Positions 9,188-17,973 of a stretch of 64,000 nt of DNA are shown one piece after another. Where the stretch lies: NCBI RefSeq assembly GCF_001458595.1, contig NZ_LN890328.1, forward strand, positions 576,780 through 640,779, in the 5' to 3' direction. Source of the stretch: Clostridium neonatale (GTDB lineage: Bacteria > Bacillota > Clostridia > Clostridiales > Clostridiaceae). A program made the translations under genes and the position numbers. The stretch's first letter is position 1. Each line of letters starts with the position of its first letter. The notes beneath the pieces are model-generated. The model saw only the letters and a program-made list of their open reading frames with translations, was not told where the DNA came from and did not search any database.

Positions 9188-10120
9188 ATGAAATTTATTG
9201 ATTTGCATTGTGATACTGCAATGAGAATGTATGAAGAAAAAGGAAAGCTAAAGAAAAATGACTTTAGTATTGATATTGAAAAATTAAAAAAAGGGGAATG
9301 CATGGCACAAGTATTTGCTTTTTTTATAGAGCTATCAGAAGTTTCAGATCCATACAAATATTTTTTGAATATGTATGATAATTTTATAAAAGAAATACAA
9401 GAAAATTCAAAAGAAATAGAGATAGTGAGAAATGTAGATGAATTAGAAAAAGCGAATTTAAATAATAAATTAGGCGCATTTCTTTCGATTGAAGAAGGTG
9501 AAGTTTTAAAAGGAAGCATAGATAATCTAAGAGATGTATATGATAAAGGAATAAGACTCATAACACTTACATGGAATTTTGAAAATTCAATAGGATATCC
9601 TAATATTAATTTTAAATATAAAGAGAAAGGATTAAAACCTAGAGGTAAAGAAATAGTTGAAAAGTGCGAAGAGCTTGGAATAATTCCAGATGCATCACAT
9701 TTATCAGATGGAGGCTTTTATGACCTAGTTGATATATGTAAAAAGCCATTTATAGCTACACATTCTAATGCACGAGAAATCACATATCATCCAAGAAACT
9801 TAACAGATGATATGATAAAAAAATTAGCTGATAAAGGTGGAGTTATGGGAATAAATTTTGCAAGTGATTTTTTAGGTGAAAGTTTTGTATCAACTATAGA
9901 AGAAATGATTACACATATTAAGCATATAAAAAATATAGGAGGAATTGATGTAATAGGACTTGGAAGTGATTTTGATGGAATAGAAAATCAAGTTGAGATA
10001 AAAGATTCATCAGAATTTCCAAAGTTATATGAGGCATTAAAGAAGGCTGGATTTAGTGAAAATGAAATGGAAAAAATATTTTATAAAAATGTTTTAAGAG
10101 TTTTTAAAGAAACTTTATAA
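9188..10120 (+). CDS. membrane dipeptidase family protein (peptidase M19)
   Basis: The 310-residue protein shows the M19 (renal dipeptidase) pattern: LHCDT near the N-terminus (His7, Asp9), the bridging Glu in LSIEEGE near residue 102, ATHSNAR as a histidine motif, and GLGSDFDG near residue 260. The enzyme is a dizinc hydrolase for dipeptides, often with a D- or dehydro-residue at the second position. It has no signal sequence, so a cytosolic role in peptide or peptidoglycan-peptide recycling is likely. A strong AAGGAG site precedes the ATG. It follows the phosphoesterase closely. Confidence 0.9.
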   Translation: MKFIDLHCDTAMRMYEEKGKLKKNDFSIDIEKLKKGECMAQVFAFFIELSEVSDPYKYFLNMYDNFIKEIQENSKEIEIVRNVDELEKANLNNKLGAFLSIEEGEVLKGSIDNLRDVYDKGIRLITLTWNFENSIGYPNINFKYKEKGLKPRGKEIVEKCEELGIIPDASHLSDGGFYDLVDICKKPFIATHSNAREITYHPRNLTDDMIKKLADKGGVMGINFASDFLGESFVSTIEEMITHIKHIKNIGGIDVIGLGSDFDGIENQVEIKDSSEFPKLYEALKKAGFSENEMEKIFYKNVLRVFKETL

Positions 10121-10235
10121 AATAATTGTTTTAGTTTATAATTTTAAAAGGATAAATTACAATCTTCGATATAACAATTATATTAAAATGCATTGTATTA
10201 AAAATTTATTTTAAATTTAGAAAGAGGTAATTAAA

Positions 10236-10979
10236 ATACGTAAGTTAGAAGGAAAAGTTGCACTAGTTACTGGTGCTTCAAGAGGTATTGGCAGAAATAT
10301 AGCAATTGAGATTGCTAAGGAAGGCGCAATTGTAGCAATAAATTATTCAAAAGATGATAATGGAGCAAAAAAAACTTTAGAAGAAATTAATAAGGTAAAT
10401 GGATATGGATTTTTAATAAAAAAAAGTGTTAATTCATTTGAAAACTGCAAGTATATAATTAATGAAGTCATAAGTAAAAGTGGAAAAATTGATATACTTA
10501 TAAATAATGCAGGAATAAGCCTTATGGGTCTATTTATGGATTCTTCAGAAGAAGAAATTAATGAAATAATAAATACAAATTTAATGGGTGCTATTTATCT
10601 AAGCAAGGAGGCTCTTCCACATATGATTTCAAGAAATGTAGGAAATATAATAAATATTTCTTCTATGTGGGGAGAAGTAGGTGCGTCATGTGAAGTGTTA
10701 TATTCAGCAACAAAAGGAGGAATTAATTTATTTACAAAAGCACTTGCAAAAGAAATGGCTATGTCAAATATTAGAGTAAATGCAATAGCGCCAGGGGTGA
10801 TTGATACTAAAATGAATTCAATGCTGGATGAAGAAAGTAGAGAAAGTTTAAAAGAAGAGATACCTATGGGGAGATTTGGATTGCCATCTGAAATAGGAAA
10901 AGTTGCAGTATTTTTATGTAGTAAAGAATCATCATATATAACAGGACAAGTGATACGAGTAGATGGTGGATTTATCTAG
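10236..10979 (+). CDS. SDR-family oxidoreductase (FabG-like), apparent ATA start
   Basis: This 247-residue short-chain dehydrogenase has the NADP(H) motif TGASRGIG (residues 12-19), NNAG, and the catalytic Ser with Tyr156 and Lys160 in YSATK. Its length and N-terminus match 3-oxoacyl-ACP reductases. The frame is closed by TAG at 10218 and contains no ATG, GTG or TTG before the nucleotide-binding motif. An AGAGGT binding site sits 7 bases before ATA (10236), exactly where the family start is expected. Either ATA is used, or this is an ATG mutated to ATA, or a sequencing error. The ATG at 10524 would remove the cofactor site. It stands away from fatty-acid genes, so its substrate is open. Confidence 0.82.
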   Translation: MRKLEGKVALVTGASRGIGRNIAIEIAKEGAIVAINYSKDDNGAKKTLEEINKVNGYGFLIKKSVNSFENCKYIINEVISKSGKIDILINNAGISLMGLFMDSSEEEINEIINTNLMGAIYLSKEALPHMISRNVGNIINISSMWGEVGASCEVLYSATKGGINLFTKALAKEMAMSNIRVNAIAPGVIDTKMNSMLDEESRESLKEEIPMGRFGLPSEIGKVAVFLCSKESSYITGQVIRVDGGFI

Positions 10980-11017
10980 ATAATAAACTTAGTTAGTAAT
11001 GATTAGGAGGAAATTTT

Positions 11018-11197
11018 ATGTTCACTAAGGATGAACTTTTGGTAATTGAAGAAGCTTTGAAAATAGCAGATGAAACATATATGGATAAAATGAATGCAAA
11101 TAAAAATAATAGGAACATAATGGTTTCATATAACAGAAAACAAAAGAAATTATGGCTTGTTCAAAATAAACTAAAAAAATTATTACAGGAAAACTAA
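11018..11197 (+). CDS. small protein, 59 residues
   Basis: I do not recognise this gene. It encodes 59 residues starting MFTKDELLVIEEALKIADE and ending in a Lys/Leu-rich helix (LVQNKLKKLLQEN). A strong TTAGGAGG site precedes the ATG, and the frame reads cleanly to TAA, which supports a real gene. No membrane segment or cysteine is present; the composition suggests a small helical protein. It lies 38 bases after the SDR gene, so it may be the last gene of that unit. The terminator that should follow it was split by the insertion sequence. Confidence 0.7.
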   Translation: MFTKDELLVIEEALKIADETYMDKMNANKNNRNIMVSYNRKQKKLWLVQNKLKKLLQEN

Positions 11198-11206
11198 ATA
11201 TTAGTA

Positions 11207-11224
11207 TATAAAAAGACAATTAAT
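11207..11224. terminator. left arm of a terminator hairpin split by the IS
   Basis: TATAAAAAGACAATTAAT here is complementary to ATTAATTGTCTTTTTTAT at 12711-12728, on the other side of the IS, with one extra A. The two arms would have formed a bidirectional terminator before insertion. Confidence 0.6.
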
Positions 11225-11250
11225 TTCGTAGCTTTCTAATAAAATGGACC

Positions 11251-11302
11251 CTATATAGTAGACACTAATAAAAGAGTGTCTATCTATATAGAGTCTTTTT
11301 TT
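11251..11302 (+). terminator. hairpin inside the left end of the IS
   Basis: CTATATAGTAGACACT pairs with AGTGTCTATCTATATAG across an 8-base loop and is followed by GAGTC and seven T residues. Its position between the IS end and the transposase start fits a guard against read-through. Confidence 0.75.
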
Positions 11303-11332
11303 GTACAATAAATTTATGAGGTGATTTAATTA

Positions 11333-12655
11333 ATGAGTAAGAAGACATTTTCAAATGAAGAAATCAAGAATTTATCTAAAAATAAGTATGTTAAAAAAAT
11401 TAGTGATAAAGCTATTACATATACTAATGAATTTAAAATTCATTTTATAGCAGAATACAATAACGGAAAATCTCCAAGAGTAATTTTTCAAGAAGCTGGA
11501 TTTGATGCTGAGGTAATTGGTTTAAAACGTATCGATTGTTCATCAAGCAGATGGAAAAAAGCTTATAAAGAAAATGGAGTTCTTGGCTTAGATGATACTC
11601 GTCGTAATAATAGCGGTCGTCCGCGTGAGCGTGAACTAACTAAAGACGATATTATAGCAAAACAAAATGCTGAGATTGAATATTTAAAAGCTGAGGTTGA
11701 GTTGTTAAAAAAATTAGAGCTGCAAGAAAGGCAGGTGAGAAAAGGTAAATTAATTGCAGCAGAAGCATTTTACTTAATAGAAAACTTGGCTAAAGGTTCT
11801 ATAAATAACTTTAGTATTAGACATTTATGTGCTATAGCTGAAGTTTCACGTTCGGGTTATTATAGATATTTAAAAAGTAAATCATTAAAAATCGAACGTG
11901 ATAACAATGATATAGTCCTTAGAAATAATATACTAAAAGCATTTAATTTTAAGGGATACAAGAAAGGATCACGTTCAATTAAAATGACTTTAGAAAATAG
12001 CTTTGGTATTACATATAATAGAAAGCGTATTCAAAGGATTATGAGAAAATATAATATACTTTGCCCAATAAGAAAAGCTAATCCATATAGAAGAATGGCT
12101 AAAGCAACAAAAGAGCATAGAGTTGTTCCGAATCTTCTTAACAGAAACTTTAAACAAGGGGTAGCTGGAAAAGTACTTCTTACTGATATTACATATTTAC
12201 CATATGGTGCTAACCAGATGGCTTATTTGTCAACCATAAAAGACGCTTCAACTAATGAAATATTATCTTATAATGTATCAAATAGTTTGGAATTAGATAT
12301 AGTTATGACCACCATACGTAATTTAATGTCTAATAAAGATTTTAAACCATCTAATGATGCATTTATTCATTCGGATCAAGGAGTTCATTATACTAGTCCT
12401 AAATATCAAAAATTATTAAAAGAAAATAATCTTGGACAATCTATGTCTAGACGCGGTAATTGTTGGGATAATGCCCCTCAAGAATCTTTCTTCGGCCATC
12501 TGAAAGATGAAGTTGATTATAAGAGTTGTACTACATTAGAAGACATCGAGAATTCTATTAATGATTATATTGATTACTACAATAATCATCGTTGTCAATG
12601 GAATTTAAAAAAGCTGACTCCTGTAGAATACAGAAATCAGCTTTCAGCGGCATAA
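11333..12655 (+). CDS. IS3-family transposase, single open frame
   Basis: The 440-residue protein joins in one frame what most IS3 elements make from orfA and orfB by frameshifting. Residues ~20-110 hold helix-turn-helix regions for end binding. A leucine-rich coiled segment (IEYLKAEVELLKKLE) follows. The integrase core has Asp285 (LLTDITYLPY), Asp348 (HSDQGVHYTS) and Glu384 (APQESFFGHLK); the last two are 35 residues apart, the D35E spacing of this family. All three catalytic residues and the C-terminal YIDYYNNHRCQWNL motif are intact, so the enzyme is probably functional. GAGGTGAT provides the ribosome binding site. Confidence 0.93.
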   Translation: MSKKTFSNEEIKNLSKNKYVKKISDKAITYTNEFKIHFIAEYNNGKSPRVIFQEAGFDAEVIGLKRIDCSSSRWKKAYKENGVLGLDDTRRNNSGRPRERELTKDDIIAKQNAEIEYLKAEVELLKKLELQERQVRKGKLIAAEAFYLIENLAKGSINNFSIRHLCAIAEVSRSGYYRYLKSKSLKIERDNNDIVLRNNILKAFNFKGYKKGSRSIKMTLENSFGITYNRKRIQRIMRKYNILCPIRKANPYRRMAKATKEHRVVPNLLNRNFKQGVAGKVLLTDITYLPYGANQMAYLSTIKDASTNEILSYNVSNSLELDIVMTTIRNLMSNKDFKPSNDAFIHSDQGVHYTSPKYQKLLKENNLGQSMSRRGNCWDNAPQESFFGHLKDEVDYKSCTTLEDIENSINDYIDYYNNHRCQWNLKKLTPVEYRNQLSAA

Positions 12656-12710
12656 GCATCTTTTTTTTATTGTCCTTGACAAAGGGTCCACTTTATAAAG
12701 TAATTTGAAT

Positions 12711-12728
12711 ATTAATTGTCTTTTTTAT
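12711..12728. terminator. right arm of the split terminator hairpin
   Basis: ATTAATTGTCTTTTTTAT is complementary to the sequence at 11207-11224, left of the IS, and ends against the stop of the histidine kinase gene. It is separated from its partner by the insertion. Confidence 0.6.
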
Positions 12729-12729
12729 A

Positions 12730-14253
12730 TTATTCTATTTCGTCATTATCTTCAGGGGAAACTATTTTCTCTAAATAGAAATAGAATTCCACACCTTCAT
12801 CAATATTATGAAATTTAAATTCACTTTTATGAAGTTCTAAGATGTTTTTTACAATAGCTAAACCAAGTCCAGTACTATTTTTTTGGGTTCTTTCTCTTGA
12901 TTTATCTAAACGATAAAATTTATCAAATAATTTATCAATTTCATCTTCTGGAATATAAGTTCCAAGATTTTGAACTATTATTTTATATCTATGTAATTCT
13001 TCTTCAATTGCTATATTAATTGTATTATGTGGCGGCGTATATTTTATTGCATTGGTAACAAGATTAGTCATTACCTGTTCCATTTTAAAGGGGTCAGCAT
13101 AAACATAGCTATATGGATTAGTTGAAGTAAAATTAACTTTAAAATCATGTTCCTCAAAATTAGGTGTATGTTTAGCTAATATTTTTTTTATTAATCTGTT
13201 TATATTGAAGGCTTCGGGTGAGAGTTTTATTACTCCAGATTCTAATTTGGATAATTCAAGCATATTTGAAACTAAAATACCCATTTTTTGAGCTTCATCA
13301 ATAATTGTTTCTAAGTAAAGTTTAGCATCTTCTCCCGTAACGATACCATCTTTAAGACCTTCGGCATATCCTTCAATGATTCCGATTGGTGTTTTTAATT
13401 CATGACTTACATTATCTACAAATCCTTTTCTCATATTTTCAAGTTCACGTTCTTTTTCAATATCTTCCTCAAGCTTCTTATTCTTCTTTTGAAGATCTAA
13501 AAGAGCCGTTTGAAGATTATTAGAAAGAAAATTTAATGATTTAGCAAGACTTCCAATTTCATCTTCTCTATTAGTTGAGCAGGTGACTGAAAAGTCCATA
13601 TTAGACATTTTATTTGCTACATATGTTAATGTTACTAATGGTTTAGATATTAAATTAGAATATATTGAAGAAAGTATTACTGAAATAGCAACTAATCCTA
13701 AAAATAAATAAATTAAAAATTCATCAATAACTTCCGATGCTTCTTTTATAGATTGTATTGAAGAAACGCAAAATATTAAACTATCATTTTTATAATTTAA
13801 TGACATGGGTGCGATAACACCAATTTTTTGTAAGTCACTGCTGGCATTATAGAATGTTGTATAACGGGTATTTGAATTTCGTGTCACATCATTAATAAGT
13901 GATTTATTATTAATAAGCTCAGAACAAAAAGAAGTCAATTCATTAAATGATTCCTTATCAGTATATAGCTGGTTAGGTGAATAAATTATTGAGCCATCTA
14001 ATGATAATATAAGAATTTTTGCATTATTATCATTTTCAAATTTTTTTAAAACAGGATATATTTCTGCAGGCTCAGAAATATGCATTGAATATAAAGTACT
14101 AAATTTATTAACTTCATGAACCAAACTCATGGTTCTCTTATAAGAATAAAATTTTTCAAATAAAAAGGCTTGAGCAAAATAGGTTAAAAACATTAAAACA
14201 AGCATTAAGGAAAGTGTTATTCCAAATAATCTTTTAGATAAACGATATCTCAT
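12730..14253 (-). CDS. sensor histidine kinase
   Basis: This 507-residue membrane kinase has two transmembrane segments (about 8-30 and 178-202) enclosing an extracytoplasmic sensor domain of ~145 residues. A HAMP linker, a coiled-coil segment, a dimerisation domain with phosphoacceptor His284 (VSHELKTP) and an ATPase domain with N (LVTNAIKYT) and G (GLGLAIVKNI) boxes follow. Its ATG overlaps the stop of the response regulator gene by one base, so the two are translationally coupled. The signal sensed is unknown; no target gene is obvious nearby. Its 3' end abuts the arm of a terminator interrupted by the IS. Confidence 0.95.
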   Translation of the reverse strand: MRYRLSKRLFGITLSLMLVLMFLTYFAQAFLFEKFYSYKRTMSLVHEVNKFSTLYSMHISEPAEIYPVLKKFENDNNAKILILSLDGSIIYSPNQLYTDKESFNELTSFCSELINNKSLINDVTRNSNTRYTTFYNASSDLQKIGVIAPMSLNYKNDSLIFCVSSIQSIKEASEVIDEFLIYLFLGLVAISVILSSIYSNLISKPLVTLTYVANKMSNMDFSVTCSTNREDEIGSLAKSLNFLSNNLQTALLDLQKKNKKLEEDIEKERELENMRKGFVDNVSHELKTPIGIIEGYAEGLKDGIVTGEDAKLYLETIIDEAQKMGILVSNMLELSKLESGVIKLSPEAFNINRLIKKILAKHTPNFEEHDFKVNFTSTNPYSYVYADPFKMEQVMTNLVTNAIKYTPPHNTINIAIEEELHRYKIIVQNLGTYIPEDEIDKLFDKFYRLDKSRERTQKNSTGLGLAIVKNILELHKSEFKFHNIDEGVEFYFYLEKIVSPEDNDEIE

Positions 14254-14924
14254 TATTTACCTTCGAATTTATATCCGCTTCCGCGAACAGTAACAATACA
14301 GTTAGATTTAGAAAGTAATTTTTCTCTTAGCCTTTTAATGTTTGTATCTACAGTACGTATATCACCATAGTAATCTAATCCCCATACATTATCTAAAATG
14401 TTATCACGGCTTAGGGCAATGCCTTCGTTAGTTATTAGATAAACTATGAGTTCATATTCTTTTGGGGATAATAGTATCTCAGTTCCATCAACTTTTACTT
14501 CGTGCGAAAGTTTATTAATTGTAAGACCATTAAATTCTTGATAACTAGAATCTAAATTATCTCGTGTTCTTTTTAATAGAGCTTTAACTTTGGCAATTAA
14601 GACTTTTGGACTAAATGGTTTAGTTATATAGTCGTCAGCTCCATAGTCATATCCTTGAAGTTTATCTTCTTCTTCGCCTTTTGCAGTAAGAAGTATAACA
14701 GGGACTGTAGAAACTTCTCTTAACTTTTCCAGCATAGTGATGCCATCCATTTTTGGCATCATGATATCTAAAATTACTAAATCAATTTTTTGACTACTAA
14801 AAGCAATAAGCCCTTCTTCACCATCTGAAGCTTCAAAAACATTAAAGTTTTCTTTCATCAAATAATCTCTAAGTAAAAATCTTATTCTTAATTCATCTTC
14901 TACAATTAAAATAGATTTATTCAT
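14253..14924 (-). CDS. OmpR/PhoB-family response regulator
   Basis: The 223-residue protein has a receiver domain with acidic pocket (VEDE), phosphoacceptor Asp53 (LVILDIMMPKMDG), Thr and Lys switch residues (LLTAKG, TKPF), and a C-terminal winged helix (LSPKEYELIVYL, RTVDTNIKRLREKL, VRGSGYKFE). It regulates transcription after phosphorylation by the coupled kinase downstream. A GGAGG site precedes the ATG. A plausible promoter on this strand (TTGTAT at 14980-14985, TATAAT at 14958-14963, 16-base spacer) lies just upstream. The regulon cannot be deduced. Confidence 0.95.
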   Translation of the reverse strand: MNKSILIVEDELRIRFLLRDYLMKENFNVFEASDGEEGLIAFSSQKIDLVILDIMMPKMDGITMLEKLREVSTVPVILLTAKGEEEDKLQGYDYGADDYITKPFSPKVLIAKVKALLKRTRDNLDSSYQEFNGLTINKLSHEVKVDGTEILLSPKEYELIVYLITNEGIALSRDNILDNVWGLDYYGDIRTVDTNIKRLREKLLSKSNCIVTVRGSGYKFEGK

Positions 14925-15121
14925 TTTAACTCCTCCATTTTAAAATATTAATTATACATTATACTATATTAATTTAATAATACAATAAAAATAAGTCAAC
15001 TATATTACAATTATATTTTATCATGTATTTTAGCATAAGTATAAAAAGATAGTGAATATTATTGTGTTTTAAAGTATTATTAGTAGTATAGAAAAGTAAT
15101 TTAAATGTAAGGTGGAAAAAT

Positions 15122-16369
15122 ATGATACAATTGAATTTTGATATAAAGAGACATAAACTAAAGAATGGATTAGAAGTATTAACTATACATAAAGACACAC
15201 AAATTGCAGCTATAAATGTAGGAATAAAAATTGGAGCATTATATGAGAAAATGAATGAAAAGGGAATAAGTCATTTTATTGAACATTTATTATTTAAGGG
15301 AACAGATACACGCAATGACGAAAAACTTAATAGTGATTTGGAATCTTTAGGTGGAGAATATAATGCATATACTGATTATGATGTTACTGTATATACGATA
15401 AGCTGTTTAGCTGAGGAGATACATAATGCAGTTGAAATATTAGGTGATATGATAATAAATTCTTCATTTGATGATGAAGAAATTGAGAAAGAAAGAGGCG
15501 TGATTTTATCAGAAATAAAAACAAGTAAAGATGATATAGAAGATTTAAGTTTTAAGTGTGTAAATAAAACAGCGTTTGAAAAAAGTGCTCTTAAATATGA
15601 AGTTACTGGCATTAAAAAAAATGTAAAAAATTTTAAAAGAGAAGAATTATTTAATTATTATAAAGAAAATTATACTCCTAAGAATTCCATAGTGAGCTTT
15701 GTATCTCCATTAAGTCACGATGATGCTATTAAATTAATTGAAAAGTATTTTGGAATATGGTCAGGAGATGAAAAAGAAAAGTGTGAAATTATCCTAGAAG
15801 ATAATAAAGAAATTATAGAAATTGGGTATAAAAAAGATATTGAGCAAAGTACAATTGTTTATTTATTTACTTTTAATGGGTTAAAAAAAGAATATGAGCT
15901 GCCACTAAGAATATTAAACCATAGACTTGGAGAAAGCTCTAATTCTTTATTATTTAGAGAAATAAGAGAAAATAGAGGATTAGCATATGATATATACACA
16001 CATTTAGAGATTACTAAAAACATTAAAACATTATATATTTACACTGCTGTGAGTGGAGAGAATGTTGAAGAAGCAAAAGAAGCTATTGATGAAACAATAA
16101 AAAATATAGTTGATGGAAAAATAGAATTTGGCGATAGAGATTTAGAGATAATGAAAAAAGTTCATAAAACAGCTGTTATTTCTACATTAGAGGACTCTTC
16201 AGAATTATGTAATTATATATTACACCAAGCTCTTGAAGATGAAGACATATTTGAGTTTATAGAAGATATGCATAGATTAAATGAACTAGATAAAAGAAAA
16301 ATTAAAGAAGTAAGTAAGTTGGTTTTGAAAAGCCCTACGGTTCATATATTAAAATCAGAAGATAATTAA
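15122..16369 (+). CDS. M16-family (insulinase-like) zinc peptidase
   Basis: The 415-residue protein has the inverted zinc motif HFIEH (His51, Glu54, His55) near its N-terminus, a downstream Glu in GVILSEIKTSKDD, and the second-half motif FREIRENRGLAYDIY typical of PqqL/MPP-type M16 peptidases. It has no signal peptide. Single-unit M16 proteins of this size form dimeric clam-shell peptidases that degrade small peptides. AAGGTGG precedes the ATG. recX starts 31 bases downstream. The exact substrate is unknown. Confidence 0.92.
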   Translation: MIQLNFDIKRHKLKNGLEVLTIHKDTQIAAINVGIKIGALYEKMNEKGISHFIEHLLFKGTDTRNDEKLNSDLESLGGEYNAYTDYDVTVYTISCLAEEIHNAVEILGDMIINSSFDDEEIEKERGVILSEIKTSKDDIEDLSFKCVNKTAFEKSALKYEVTGIKKNVKNFKREELFNYYKENYTPKNSIVSFVSPLSHDDAIKLIEKYFGIWSGDEKEKCEIILEDNKEIIEIGYKKDIEQSTIVYLFTFNGLKKEYELPLRILNHRLGESSNSLLFREIRENRGLAYDIYTHLEITKNIKTLYIYTAVSGENVEEAKEAIDETIKNIVDGKIEFGDRDLEIMKKVHKTAVISTLEDSSELCNYILHQALEDEDIFEFIEDMHRLNELDKRKIKEVSKLVLKSPTVHILKSEDN

Positions 16370-16400
16370 TTCATATTCAATATTTAAGAAAGGTGAAAAT

Positions 16401-17039
16401 ATGCCAAAGATAACAAAAATAGAAATTCAAAAAAATAATAAAGATAGAGTAAATATCTACTTGGATGGAGAATATGCATTAGCTATAAATGCTGAGCTTG
16501 TTTACAAAGAAAATCTTAAAGTAAAAGATGATGTAGATATATCAAAACTTCAAGAGATAGCAGAAAAGGAATCATATATAAGATGTAAAGAAAGTGCTAT
16601 CAAAATAATAGAAAGAAGTTATAAAACAGAAAAAGAAATAAGAGATAAGTTAAAACAAAAAGGATATGAAGAAAAACAAATTAATAATAGTATAGATTTT
16701 TTAAAAGAATATAATTTTATAAATGATAATACATATGCAAAAGCATTTATAAAAGATAAGCTTTCGTCTAAAGGTAGCCAAAAGATAAAATATGACTTAA
16801 TGAAAAAAGGAATAGCTAAGGATATTATTGAAGAAAATCTAATTAAAGTTGACAAAAATGAAGAAAAAGAAGTAGCATTAAATGTAGGAAGGAAAAAGTA
16901 TGAGTCTATAAGAAGAAAAGAAAGTGACAATTATAAATTATCTGGAAAGCTATATAGGTTTCTAATTTCTAGAGGATATGCATATGACATTGTAAAAGAT
17001 GTTGTAAAAGAAATAATGTCATTAGATGAATTTGAATAA
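16401..17039 (+). CDS. recX: regulatory protein RecX
   Basis: The 212-residue protein has an N-terminal beta-rich extension (VNIYLDGEYALAIN) followed by three RecX three-helix repeats (IRDKLKQKGYEEKQINNSIDFLKEY, then two more). It binds RecA filaments and modulates recombinational repair. An AAAGGTG site precedes the ATG. In this window it follows the M16 peptidase rather than recA, which is common in clostridia. No odd features. Confidence 0.9.
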   Translation: MPKITKIEIQKNNKDRVNIYLDGEYALAINAELVYKENLKVKDDVDISKLQEIAEKESYIRCKESAIKIIERSYKTEKEIRDKLKQKGYEEKQINNSIDFLKEYNFINDNTYAKAFIKDKLSSKGSQKIKYDLMKKGIAKDIIEENLIKVDKNEEKEVALNVGRKKYESIRRKESDNYKLSGKLYRFLISRGYAYDIVKDVVKEIMSLDEFE

Positions 17040-17200
17040 AATAAGCTTAAAAATTTTCAGCATATTTGATATAATGGAATATAGATATAATAATTTGTTA
17101 AGTACATGCATAAATTATAAAATAAGAATTATATACCTATAAACAGATTAATATCTAAATAATAATATAAAATATACAATGATATACTGGAGGAAGTTTC

Positions 17201-17854
17201 ATGAACAAGAAAAATATATTGTTGAAATTTATTGCTCTAGTGGTTATATTATTAATTCCAGCTATTATGAAAATCTTTTTTCATGAAAAGAATACAGTAA
17301 CGTTACTGTTAAATAATTTTTCAAGAGATAATGAGAAAGTTTCCTATGTAGAGGATAAAAGATTAGATACTCCAAATGTAATTTATAATGGAACGACTGT
17401 AGAAGATGGAATTAGATCAAATAGTATAATAGAAAAAAAAGCAAAGAAGGTCACTGAAAGTGCTACAAATGATAGAGAAAAAGCACGAGATTTATATGTA
17501 TGGATCGGTTCAAATATAGAATACGATAATAATAAAGCAGAAAAAGTATTAAATTCTAATGATGAAACAGTGGAAAGTGGAGCAATATACGCTTTTAGAG
17601 ATAGAAGTGGTATTTGTTTTGATTATGCATGTTTATATGTTGCAATGGCTAGAAGTGTGGATCTTAAGGTGAGATTAGTGATTGGAGAAGCTTATGATGG
17701 AAGCAAATATGTATCACATGCATGGAACCAGGTATATTTAAGTGACGAAAAGAAATGGATTAATGTTGATACTACGTTTTATAATGGTGGTAATTATTTT
17801 GATTCGGAAAATTTTGATAAGCATATAAATAAAGAAATTATTGGGGAATGGTAA
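17201..17854 (+). CDS. membrane-anchored transglutaminase-like protein
   Basis: The 217-residue protein has one N-terminal hydrophobic segment (residues ~7-26), then a papain-like transglutaminase domain with an intact Cys139 (RSGICFDYA), His173 (SHAWNQVY), Asp190 (WINVDTTF) triad. Bacterial members act as cysteine peptidases, peptide N-glycanase-like enzymes or structural cross-linkers outside the cell; the activity here cannot be narrowed down. GGAGG precedes the ATG. It is an isolated gene with an unusually long perfect hairpin 3' of it. Confidence 0.85.
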   Translation: MNKKNILLKFIALVVILLIPAIMKIFFHEKNTVTLLLNNFSRDNEKVSYVEDKRLDTPNVIYNGTTVEDGIRSNSIIEKKAKKVTESATNDREKARDLYVWIGSNIEYDNNKAEKVLNSNDETVESGAIYAFRDRSGICFDYACLYVAMARSVDLKVRLVIGEAYDGSKYVSHAWNQVYLSDEKKWINVDTTFYNGGNYFDSENFDKHINKEIIGEW

Positions 17855-17907
17855 ACTAATAAGTAAGATATGTTAGTCATTAGTTTTAGTTGAAACTTAA
17901 TAGTATA

Positions 17908-17960
17908 TATACTTAGTTAGAGATTAAAGCTATAACAGCTTTAATCTCTAACTAAGTATA
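17908..17960. terminator. 24-bp perfect hairpin between convergent genes
   Basis: A 24-bp perfect stem with a 5-base loop (ATAAC) occupies 17908-17931 and 17937-17960. There is no T tract on either strand, so it is not a classical intrinsic terminator, but its position between convergent genes fits a bidirectional transcript end. Confidence 0.6.
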
Positions 17961-17973
17961 AGGAAGTTGTAAT

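Larger units (their letters stand above)
11245..12690 (+). mobile_element. IS3-family insertion sequence, complete
   Basis: The element is about 1.45 kb. It is bounded by imperfect terminal inverted repeats starting TGGACCCT (left) and ending AGGGTCCA (right), with the TG...CA ends of the IS3 family. It carries a single uninterrupted transposase gene. The left end contains a strong hairpin with a T run (11251-11302) that would block transcription entering from outside. No clear 3-5 bp target duplication is visible: the bases before the left end read AAA and those after the right end CTT. The ATAAA near both junctions is not symmetric. Confidence 0.88.

Noticed and set aside
11239..12699. ATAAA on both sides of the IS as a target duplication
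   Set aside because: The two copies are not at the same distance from the IS ends, so they cannot be a simple duplication of the target.
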